Part shown: piece after piece, positions 1 through 5,496 of the stretch
Layout: every line of letters starts with the position of its first letter
Numbering within the stretch: the stretch's first letter is position 1
Assembly (NCBI GenBank): GCA_026415275.1
Contig: JAOAHK010000067.1
Location: 3,366-8,861 of the forward strand
Origin: Anaerolineales bacterium
GTDB lineage: Bacteria; Chloroflexota; Anaerolineae; Anaerolineales; UBA4823
Reading direction: 5' to 3'
DNA: 5,496 nucleotides
Program-made: the position numbers and the translations under genes
Notes under the pieces: model-generated
Told to the model about the DNA's origin: nothing
What the model saw: only the letters and a program-made list of their open reading frames with translations
The model's database searches: none

Positions 1-944
1 AACATTTCGTTGACCTTTTCCTCCCTTATGCTGAGATCCTAGTTAAGTATAATCTTCATCCCATTTTTCCAACCTTAGAGGTCGCCAGAGAGTTTTGGGA
101 CACCGCATTTCTACGCCTAGCGCTAGAGAGCTTGGTACGTCGCAAACACAATTGGTTGATCGATCGCTTGATTTTATCAGCCTATGTGCACCTCTACGAG
201 CCGGGAAAACCCTTGACCTGGGGAGCTGGTGGACAAGAACGTTATCCAGAGATCAAACCCTTTCAAGCCTCCCTCAATTCTCACAATCACCGCGGATTGT
301 ATATCGCTGATTGGTATCAAACCATAGCCAAAGCGACTTTAGGCAAATCTTTACCCATCATCCTCCTAGATGACCCGTTGGAGAAGCCGCTGTGTCTTTC
401 GGTGGCAGAGGTTCAGAAACGGACATTATGTGCCGTTCATCGCTTACTAGATACCCGTGTGAACGAGATCATCGAGGTCGAGGGGGAAGTTTACGAACCT
501 TTGGCAGAAGAGATTTTGTGCATAAATTTTTATTGCCTAGCAAATGACGACCCAGAAAACGACCCCAGAATATGGTATCAATCGAATGGTCAACCTGGGA
601 TGGTTGCTGAAAAAGTTAAGAGACAGGGGTTCAATCAAGACAAATCTGATGTGAAGTCTCATTCAAACTCTCATGCCCTTTTATTGCCAAAGCTTGCCGC
701 CGATCAGTTACACCAATTATTGGAGAATTTACAGCCTTTATTAATTCAATACCAACCCAAACTTGTTTTTAGTCTGCCAGAAGCCTACCCCGCAGAGCAT
801 GTTTGGTATCCCGCGGACAGCATTCATCTCACGGAAATAGAGGTCGAGGAACTTGTGAGTCACTCCTGCATTCTTCATCCGATTGAAATTGATGGCACAA
901 GGGTTGCATCTCTTTCGATTGACCCATCTTTGGAGGCGCTATGA
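1..944 (+). CDS. Unrecognised protein, 5'-partial; possibly glycosidase-like
   Basis: The frame is already open at position 3 and runs to the TGA at 942-944, giving 313 visible residues. The true start lies left of the window; the TTG at 132 is an internal leucine codon rather than a start. I do not recognise the family. The first third has regularly spaced hydrophobic stretches and a segment TWGAGGQERYPE (216-251), then GLYIADWYQTIAKATLGK and LPIILLDDP (294-377). This pattern recalls the late strands of a TIM-barrel glycoside hydrolase, but the expected acidic catalytic residue is not clearly placed, so that reading is weak. A middle linker (about 550-660) is polar and rich in D, N, S and H. 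The C-terminal 90 residues look like a small alpha/beta domain. There is no membrane helix in the visible part. Its stop overlaps the FtsZ start (ATGA), so the two are probably translationally coupled. Coding status is firm; function is unknown. Confidence 0.85.
   Translation, partial: HFVDLFLPYAEILVKYNLHPIFPTLEVAREFWDTAFLRLALESLVRRKHNWLIDRLILSAYVHLYEPGKPLTWGAGGQERYPEIKPFQASLNSHNHRGLYIADWYQTIAKATLGKSLPIILLDDPLEKPLCLSVAEVQKRTLCAVHRLLDTRVNEIIEVEGEVYEPLAEEILCINFYCLANDDPENDPRIWYQSNGQPGMVAEKVKRQGFNQDKSDVKSHSNSHALLLPKLAADQLHQLLENLQPLLIQYQPKLVFSLPEAYPAEHVWYPADSIHLTEIEVEELVSHSCILHPIEIDGTRVASLSIDPSLEAL
932..936 (+). promoter_or_regulatory. Ribosome binding site for the FtsZ-family gene
   Basis: GGAGG lies 4 bases before the ATG at 941, inside the end of the preceding gene. 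It supports 941 over the second in-frame ATG at 950, and together with the ATGA overlap suggests coupled translation. The 4-base spacing is on the short side. Confidence 0.7.
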
Positions 945-2140
945 ACGAAATGACTAATTTAACTGCCATTGCTTCCCAAACAAGTCAGGAGTCTAAAGCT
1001 TGGGAGATCTACAGACCAGTTATTAAGGTTATGGGATTAGGTGGCGGAGGAGGAAATGCCATCGCGCGCATGATCGAATTTGGGATACATGGTGTGGATT
1101 TTATTGCAGCTAACACCGATTTCCAAGCCCTCAGCCAAAATCCCGCTCCACATAAAATTCAATTGGGGCCTAGCATCACGCGGGGACTAGGCGCCGGCGG
1201 CAAGCCAGAAGTTGGTCGAGCAGCAGCGAAGGAAAGCGCCCGTGAGATTGCGGACATTCTACAAGGCGCAGATATGGTTTTCTTGACGGCTGGAATGGGT
1301 GGCGGAACCGGTAGCGGTGCCATTCCAGTTGTAGCTGAAATCGCACGCTATTTGGGGATTGTGACCATTGCAGTCGTCACAACGCCCTTTTCATTTGAGC
1401 TAGGCCGCCGCCAACAAAATGCTTCAGAAGGATTAGCCCAGTTAAACCAGCATACCCATACCCTGATCACAATCCCCAACGATCGTCTCTTGTATGTTGT
1501 TCCGAAAGGGCAACCAATCACGGTGGCTTTTCACATGGCTGATGATGTCCTCCGTCAAGCGATACAAGGAATCACCGAATTGATTACCCAGACCGGTTTG
1601 ATCAATGTGGATTTCGCTCACGTTCGGCGCATGCTCTTGATGGGTGGCGGTGCCTTGATGTCGATGGGGCAAGGGAAAGGTGAAAACAAGGCAATCGAAG
1701 CGATCGATCAAGCGTTAAACCACCCGTTACTCGAATCCGTATCTTTGGAGCATGCAAACGGCTTGATCGTGAACTTCAGCGGGGGTCAAGATCTCACTCT
1801 ATTCGAAGTAGACGAAGCCATCAAATATCTCCAAAAACAATGTAACCCCGATGTGGATATTGTGATGGGCGTAATGAATTCTGAGCGAATGAGCAATCGA
1901 GTGCAAGTTATCTTAGTCATCACTGGGATCGGCGCTACAACCTTAGAAGAAGCTTTTGCCATCCCCCAAAAAGCCCAGAAAGTGGAGCAAACACCTACGC
2001 AATCATCGCAGTCCACTGTTCAATTCACCCCTTCGCCCTTGTCTTCGCGATCGGTTTCTCCTGCACCAATCCCAACGATTGACACCAACAATTTAGATAT
2101 GCCGGCGTTTCTGCGCCGCCGCGCAAGTGTATCAAAGTAA
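941..2140 (+). CDS. ftsZ: FtsZ-family cell-division GTPase with altered T7 loop
   Basis: This is a tubulin-fold GTPase of the FtsZ family, 399 residues, which would polymerise at the division site under the cytoplasmic membrane. Visible motifs in order: the T1 loop [13 protein letters not shown] (32-44); NTDFQAL (58-64); [11 protein letters not shown] (83-93); the tubulin signature [10 protein letters not shown] (118-127); [10 protein letters not shown] (148-157), with the glutamate (153) and arginine (157) spaced as in FtsZ; IPNDRLL (178-184); and [16 protein letters not shown] (196-211). After a linker of about 45 residues rich in S, T, P and Q comes [10 protein letters not shown] (385-394), the conserved tail that in FtsZ binds partners such as FtsA or SepF. 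The oddity is the T7 loop NVDFAH (222-227). Family members have NxDFAD, whose final aspartate (D212 in E. coli) drives GTP hydrolysis on the neighbouring subunit; here it is histidine. This looks like a second, specialised FtsZ that may co-assemble with a canonical copy elsewhere. Family assignment is near certain; the paralogue role is inferred. Confidence 0.96.
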   Translation: MNEMTNLTAIASQTSQESKAWEIYRPVIKVMGLGGGGGNAIARMIEFGIHGVDFIAANTDFQALSQNPAPHKIQLGPSITRGLGAGGKPEVGRAAAKESAREIADILQGADMVFLTAGMGGGTGSGAIPVVAEIARYLGIVTIAVVTTPFSFELGRRQQNASEGLAQLNQHTHTLITIPNDRLLYVVPKGQPITVAFHMADDVLRQAIQGITELITQTGLINVDFAHVRRMLLMGGGALMSMGQGKGENKAIEAIDQALNHPLLESVSLEHANGLIVNFSGGQDLTLFEVDEAIKYLQKQCNPDVDIVMGVMNSERMSNRVQVILVITGIGATTLEEAFAIPQKAQKVEQTPTQSSQSTVQFTPSPLSSRSVSPAPIPTIDTNNLDMPAFLRRRASVSK

Positions 2141-2143
2141 GCT

Positions 2144-2377
2144 ATGGACGCCAAAAAAATCAAAGAAATTATCCAACGCATATACCAACGGTATCCCTCC
2201 CTGCGAGGGATTTCCCCGCAAGTGAGAGAAATCTACATTCCCGAATTAAATCAAAAACGAGTCACCTTCACGTTTCGGATGACATCGCTTACCGAGAACA
2301 ACAAGCGTATTCCAAAATGGATTCGAGCTACAGTAAATGAACAAGGCAAAATCCTTAAGATTTCATCCTCCAAGTGA
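2144..2377 (+). CDS. Small basic protein of unknown function
   Basis: This 77-residue protein begins at an ATG three bases after the FtsZ stop codon, so it is almost certainly on the same transcript. I do not recognise a family. Residues 2-17 should form a basic helix (DAKKIKEIIQRIYQRY). The rest alternates hydrophobic and charged residues (REIYIPEL, RVTFTFRM, WIRATVNEQGKILKI), suggesting a small beta-sheet domain. It is lysine- and arginine-rich, with no signal peptide, membrane segment or cysteine. No strong Shine-Dalgarno sequence precedes the ATG, so translation probably depends on termination of the upstream gene. Its end overlaps the next gene by 41 bp. Its position directly after FtsZ makes a cytoplasmic accessory role plausible, but that rests on context alone. 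Confidence 0.8.
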   Translation: MDAKKIKEIIQRIYQRYPSLRGISPQVREIYIPELNQKRVTFTFRMTSLTENNKRIPKWIRATVNEQGKILKISSSK

Positions 2378-2621
2378 TCTATACCAGCGCTCCTACTCAA
2401 CGCAGATCAAGGAAGGTTTAGAACAGGTTGAGATTCTTTTTTGGCAAGCATTTATCACCTTGGTTTCCGCCTGGCGTAGCACATCCCAAGAGACTCAAGT
2501 GCGAGACTGGCATAGTGTGGGCAAGCAAAATCGAGCTCGTTGGCAATTCTATTTTATTTTTTCAATGGGAAGTTTATTGAGTGGATTTCTACTTGGTCTG
2601 TTATTTGGTAATCTTTTTTGA
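2337..2621 (+). CDS. Small C-terminally membrane-anchored protein, glycine zipper
   Basis: This 94-residue protein has a soluble N-terminal part of about 70 residues and one membrane helix at the extreme C-terminus (71-93). R66 and R68 lie just before the helix, which predicts a cytoplasmic N-terminus and a tail-anchored topology. The helix carries G83, G87 and G91, a GxxxGxxxG glycine zipper typical of tightly packed or oligomeric membrane helices. The soluble part has an amphipathic helix around 22-47 with tryptophans at 36 and 46. The ATG at 2337 is the only good start: an in-frame TAA sits immediately before it (2334-2336), and the next candidate, TTG 2460, would remove almost half the protein. 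It overlaps the preceding gene by 41 bp. Only a weak GAG (2325-2327) could serve as a ribosome site. Family not recognised. Tail-anchored division or envelope adaptor is an inference from context. Confidence 0.75.
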   Translation: MNKAKSLRFHPPSDLYQRSYSTQIKEGLEQVEILFWQAFITLVSAWRSTSQETQVRDWHSVGKQNRARWQFYFIFSMGSLLSGFLLGLLFGNLF

Positions 2622-2625
2622 AAGG
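2621..2625 (+). promoter_or_regulatory. Candidate ribosome binding site, distant from its ATG
   Basis: AAAGG begins on the last base of the preceding gene and is the only Shine-Dalgarno-like stretch before the ATG at 2642. The 16-base gap between them is too long for normal initiation and is filled exactly by a perfect palindrome, which could fold and shorten the distance. Confidence 0.4.
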
Positions 2626-2641
2626 CGTTGAAATTTCAACG
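2626..2641. repeat. Perfect 16-bp palindrome directly before a start codon
   Basis: CGTTGAAATTTCAACG equals its own reverse complement and ends on the base before the ATG at 2642. As RNA it can form six base pairs around an AAUU loop. As DNA it has the form of a dimeric repressor site, although an operator inside a tight gene run would be unusual. There is no T-run after it, so it is not an intrinsic terminator. Confidence 0.6.
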
Positions 2642-3361
2642 ATGAAGCACTCACCGTGGTTATCTTATCTCATTCTTTTTTCTCTATTCTTTCCCGTCGG
2701 ATTCTGGGCTGGAAATCAGCTCTCCCTGCGAAACCGCAAGCTGATTTTCCCTGCAGAGTTTAAGTCATTCTCATTTCAGACGAAGCGGACAATCTACCCT
2801 TTGCCTAGCGAACCTCGCCCCAATCAACTTGGCGATCCTAACAGTCTCAGAGGGGAAAATACTCAGACAAACACGTTGATCCTCTTTGTCGATGATCTAA
2901 GGGTGCAACAACCCAAGCTGACCAGCGCATGGCTGTTGATTCAACCCAAAGACTCCTTCCGATTGATTTTCCTACCTATTTTTCAAGAAAACAATACTGA
3001 CCCCGAGTTAACCACAGCGTTTCAACTGGATGGGAAGCAACTAAGCAAACGCTTTGTAAAAGCCATAGAAAAGCGCAATCTTTTATGGCATTTCTTCATC
3101 GTTCTCGATCAAACCGCTCAAAAGCATTTGCTAGCAAATGCCGAGTTGTATCCAGACAACAGATTTATCCCCTCTAACGCTGTTCTTGACTGGGTGTGCA
3201 AGGACTTACCCCTCCATCCTCAATCCATCAATGTTCTAATACCGCTCATCTCTGTTCATCTCATTGCAAATATCGATCTTGAGGCATCGCTGGGTATCTG
3301 GCAACATCATCTATCCACGCAACCTAGCCTGATGTGCGAATTTCCAACGCTGTCAAAATGA
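2642..3361 (+). CDS. Membrane-anchored extracytoplasmic protein, weakly LCP-like
   Basis: From the ATG at 2642 this gives 239 residues. An alternative TTG at 2618 overlaps the previous stop (TTGA) and would add eight residues before the membrane segment; I prefer the ATG because it gives a normal short N-terminus. Residues 6-26 form an uncleaved-looking membrane anchor, followed by a basic stretch (R30, R32, K33). Residues 37-76 are a proline-rich linker. The domain from about 77 reads NTLILFVDDLR (77-87), SAWLLIQPKDSFRLIFLPIF (95-114), LTTAFQLDGKQL (123-134) and WHFFIVLDQ (149-157). The order recalls LytR-CpsA-Psr proteins, which transfer wall polymers to peptidoglycan: a GVDxR-like strand, a 'D-mLvs-dp' strand, 'siPRD' and 'l..ay..gG'. 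However, the PRD arginine is replaced (LPIFQ), so an active enzyme of that family is unlikely. C186 and C231 could form a disulfide. The fold assignment is tentative and the coding call firm. Confidence 0.85.
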   Translation: MKHSPWLSYLILFSLFFPVGFWAGNQLSLRNRKLIFPAEFKSFSFQTKRTIYPLPSEPRPNQLGDPNSLRGENTQTNTLILFVDDLRVQQPKLTSAWLLIQPKDSFRLIFLPIFQENNTDPELTTAFQLDGKQLSKRFVKAIEKRNLLWHFFIVLDQTAQKHLLANAELYPDNRFIPSNAVLDWVCKDLPLHPQSINVLIPLISVHLIANIDLEASLGIWQHHLSTQPSLMCEFPTLSK

Positions 3362-3495
3362 GAATGAACATCCCAAACAGTGCAAATTGAATAGGCAAGG
3401 TAACCGACGTCGCTCGGAACCTGAACTCGGCATAGTTCTTGCATCAATTTACCTAGAGTGATCGTCCTGGGTTTCCACATTCGGGAGTGTCGGAA
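3362..3495 (+). other. Intergenic gap, the largest in the window
   Basis: This 134-bp stretch has stops in the upstream gene's frame and no small gene I can support. A weak imperfect hairpin (3399-3421, CCGA/TCGG core) lacks a following T-run. Partial -10-like hexamers at 3431-3436 and 3454-3459 each match only four of six bases and have no matching -35 element. A promoter for the two downstream genes could lie here, but the sequence does not show one clearly. Confidence 0.4.
3483..3487 (+). promoter_or_regulatory. Ribosome binding site selecting the ATG at 3496
   Basis: GGGAG lies 8 bases before the ATG at 3496, ideal spacing. The alternative GTG at 3487 overlaps this site and has no ribosome site of its own, so 3496 is the better start. 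Confidence 0.65.
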
Positions 3496-3822
3496 ATGGC
3501 TCTATTTACCCCTTTCAATCTCTTGATTATGATGATTATGACCTTATTTACCTTGGGTAGTTTATCCATTTTAGCCGGTATGATTATTTTGATCAATCGT
3601 GCGTATAGCAGCGAACTAAAAACCCTTGCTGCTCAAACGAGTCGTTTGGTTCAAAAAGGGATTGCGGAAGACATCGCCGGCTTGGTCGGTCAGGCTTCTA
3701 CACTGCTCAATGCCATCAACGACCTGATTCGGAGTACAGCCGGCTTGGGGTTCACCTTAATTTTGGTTGGTTTTGTCCTCATCTGTACAGCAGCCTTTAT
3801 CGCTTACCAAATGGTGCGGTAA
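3496..3822 (+). CDS. Small membrane protein with two transmembrane helices
   Basis: From the ATG at 3496 the product has 108 residues. A methionine-rich hydrophobic helix spans about 9-33 and a second spans about 84-105. Between them, residues 36-80 are predicted helical with alternating small, hydrophobic and polar residues (ELKTLAAQTSRLVQKGIAEDI, then GLVGQASTLLNAINDLIRS), suited to an amphipathic or coiled-coil hairpin. With both ends short, the N- and C-termini should face the same side; R35 after helix 1 and the C-terminal R108 give only mild topology guidance. I do not recognise a family. The next gene starts four bases after its stop, so the two are probably co-expressed and may act together. 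No enzymatic motif is visible; a scaffold or membrane-platform role is inference only. Confidence 0.85.
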   Translation: MALFTPFNLLIMMIMTLFTLGSLSILAGMIILINRAYSSELKTLAAQTSRLVQKGIAEDIAGLVGQASTLLNAINDLIRSTAGLGFTLILVGFVLICTAAFIAYQMVR

Positions 3823-3826
3823 TCCT

Positions 3827-5477
3827 ATGCGGGAACAAGCTCATCCATCCTTAATCCGCGACCTAAAAAAAATCCTGCCACCGTCTAGTTGGCCATGGAT
3901 CTTCCCCGCTTTGCGTCTTGATCCGCTTATATGGGATAGCCTCAATCATTTTGAGCAAGTATTTGGCGTGAAAGCCCTCTCGGAAATCATTCAACACCCA
4001 GACGACTGTTCACCAGCCGCTCTGGCGCTTAAGTCCTTGAACTATCCTCGCACCCCTCAAGAATTGCGCACCCTGCCCTTGATCCCTATCGATCCACCCT
4101 TTCGCGAGCCGGTTGAAGCTGCCGAAAACAATCCAATTAATTCTCTAAGGGATGCTGCCTTGCGCGCCTTGAATTTGCGTCAAAAGCGCCAATCGACTGG
4201 GTCGTGGAATGATTGGGCATCCTTGCTGGTGACTACCCCTACAACGCCTTTAGCCTGTCTATTTGGGATGATACCCGATCAAGTAGAATACTTACAATCA
4301 CTTCTCCCTTCTCAAATAGAAGAAAACGGGGAAGAAGAGGCTTATCAGCGGGTTCTCAAAGTCATACTCAGCAATCCCGCACCCCTTTCCGTGCAAATTG
4401 AACTGATCACCCTCCTGACTCATTCATTATCACTCCCTGAACGCGACCTTTTCCGCCAAGCCCTCTTAACTCTCCAACCGACCCTAGCAACAAGTATTCC
4501 TCAATCGAAAACACAGCGTGTGCTGTCCCCCCTAGAGGATCAAAAACCGTTTGGCAGCGTAGAGGGAGTGCTCAACAAACTCAAATCTTTTACGCAACAA
4601 TTACCTCTCTCGGTGAAAATCTTTGACCGACGTGAACCCGACCTCAAGACCCGACAATTAACCCAATCCATCCAATGGACTGCCCAAACACAAGCATTAA
4701 TGTTAACGAAGCTGGCAATTTTATGTGAGATAAATGCCAATGAAAGTGAAGCTGTTGCTCATTGGCAAAATGCTCTACACTTACAGCCTCGGTCAGAGAT
4801 CTTAAGAGCACTATCAGTCCTCAATTCAATCAGCAAATCTCAAACAACCCAGCTATTCAACGAAGAAACCATCACTCACATCCCAGAAACAGCGCTCTTG
4901 CGGTTTGTTTACTGCATAGTGGAAGAGGAGGGAGAAGGCTCTAACCCTACACCGAGCGAGAATACAAATCTTATCAACCTTGCTCAAGCTGCTATAGAAG
5001 AGCTTGAATTGGCAGAAACTACTGATCCATTCCTAAGCGATCAAGAAATTCAACAATGCTTATTGGCTTTGCTTACCGCTTTATTGATAAAGAAAGGGTT
5101 CTATTCTCTTGCCCAAAGAACAATCCATCGATTGCTAAACCAAAAACCGAATCACCCCACCTTGCTCTCTGTGTTAGCACTCCTTCTGCAAGTTCAGGGA
5201 ATCCATGATCAAGCGCTCGAGTTGTGGCATTTACTCGAGGGTTTCCATCCCCAAGATGAAAGATTAAATCGCTTGATTGCCCAAAGCCATGCGGCTAATT
5301 CAGATTGGAAGGGCGCGCTTCAGCGCTGGCAAAACCATCCCTTATCAAACCCACAATCGATTTATGAAGTCATAACCTGCGCTCGTTTTACGGGACAAGA
5401 ATCGATGGCCGTTGAACAATGCCTCGCCGCCCTGAAAGTTTCGCCACAAGATGGTATTTTGCTGAGCCTTCTTGCAG
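3827..5477 (+). CDS. Large TPR-repeat protein, 3'-partial at contig edge
   Basis: The frame opens at the ATG at 3827, four bases after the previous stop, and has no stop through the end of the window. About 550 residues are genomic; the open frame continues into the 5478-5496 adapter, whose residues (VSYTH...) are not real. Residues 1-289 show no family I recognise: helical, rich in L, P and Q, with no signal peptide or membrane helix, so probably cytoplasmic. The second half carries tetratricopeptide-like repeats at about 290-323, 410-443, 444-477, 478-508 (degenerate) and 509-542. They show the expected A at position 20 and usually G/N at 15, A/L at 27 and P at 32 (for example QGIHDQALELWHLL and AVEQCLAALKVSP). 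A short acidic run (366-371) lies in the spacer. TPR arrays bind other proteins, so this may be an assembly scaffold for the neighbouring membrane proteins; the partner is unknown. No strong ribosome site precedes the ATG, suggesting coupling to the upstream gene. Confidence 0.88.
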
Positions 5478-5496
5478 CTGTCTCTTATACACATCT
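5478..5496 (+). other. Tn5/Nextera mosaic-end adapter, sequencing artefact
   Basis: CTGTCTCTTATACACATCT is the exact 19-base transposase mosaic-end sequence read through at the end of tagmentation-library fragments, and it sits flush with the end of the window. It is library-derived rather than a genomic transposon end, and its translation (SYTH...) should be removed from the TPR protein. Confidence 0.96.

Noticed and set aside
160..172. Cyanobacterial HIP1-like GATCGATCGC repeats
   Set aside because: Only scattered CGATCG occurrences are seen (also near 1481, 1701 and 2046), without the full octamer or the density typical of HIP1 genomes.
95..310. Small plus-strand gene overlapping the first reading frame
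   Set aside because: Lies in another frame of the longer open frame that crosses the left edge; no ribosome site and no protein-like composition.
1442..2016. Minus-strand frames opposite the FtsZ gene
   Set aside because: They are antisense shadows of a strongly conserved coding sequence, with no ribosome sites or recognisable products.
2618..2620. TTG start for the LCP-like protein
   Set aside because: Possible through the TTGA overlap, but it has no good ribosome site and adds a charged leader before the membrane anchor; ATG 2642 gives a more usual N-terminus. Not fully excluded.
3399..3421. Intrinsic terminator after the LCP-like gene
   Set aside because: The hairpin is imperfect with a short core and is not followed by a run of T.
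3431..3459. Promoter -10 elements before the two-helix membrane protein
   Set aside because: CATAGT and TAGAGT match only four of six consensus bases, and no acceptable -35 lies at the right distance.
4213..4944. Short frames on both strands within 4213-4944
   Set aside because: They lie inside the continuous TPR-protein frame and read as low-quality shadow peptides.
5478..5496. Genuine Tn5-type transposon end
   Set aside because: Exact adapter sequence flush with the contig edge and no transposase or insertion-sequence genes nearby; library read-through explains it fully.

Overview
The window is a single-strand block of seven plus-strand reading frames. It reads as one end of a draft or metagenomic contig from a bacterium with two or more FtsZ genes. 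The style (an FtsZ paralogue embedded among small membrane proteins and a TPR protein, moderate GC by eye) suggests Chloroflexota, perhaps Anaerolineae. That placement is recognition only and has not been checked by a search. The last 19 bases (5478-5496) are exactly the Tn5/Nextera mosaic-end adapter, so genuine genomic sequence ends near 5477.

Layout. (1) 1-944: the 3' part of an unrecognised protein, open at the left edge, possibly a degenerate glycosidase-like barrel. (2) 941-2140: an FtsZ-family GTPase joined to gene 1 by an ATGA overlap. It has all the GTP-binding loops and the C-terminal divisome-docking peptide, but the catalytic T7-loop aspartate is histidine. (3) 2144-2377: a 77-residue basic protein of unknown function. 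(4) 2337-2621: a 94-residue protein ending in a glycine-zipper membrane helix, overlapping gene 3 by 41 bp. (5) 2642-3361: a membrane-anchored extracytoplasmic protein with a weak LytR-CpsA-Psr resemblance but without that family's key arginine. A perfect 16-bp palindrome lies between its ribosome-binding site and its ATG. (6) A 134-bp gap with no convincing promoter or terminator, then 3496-3822: a 108-residue protein with two membrane helices. (7) 3827 to the contig end: a long TPR-repeat protein, truncated by the contig edge.

How they may work together (inference). Genes 1-5 are packed tightly enough to be one transcript, and genes 6-7 follow in the same direction. A catalytically altered FtsZ that keeps its docking tail, followed by three membrane-anchored proteins and a TPR scaffold, looks like an accessory cell-division or envelope module that could modulate a canonical FtsZ encoded elsewhere. 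No RNA genes, CRISPR arrays, insertion sequences or attachment sites were seen.
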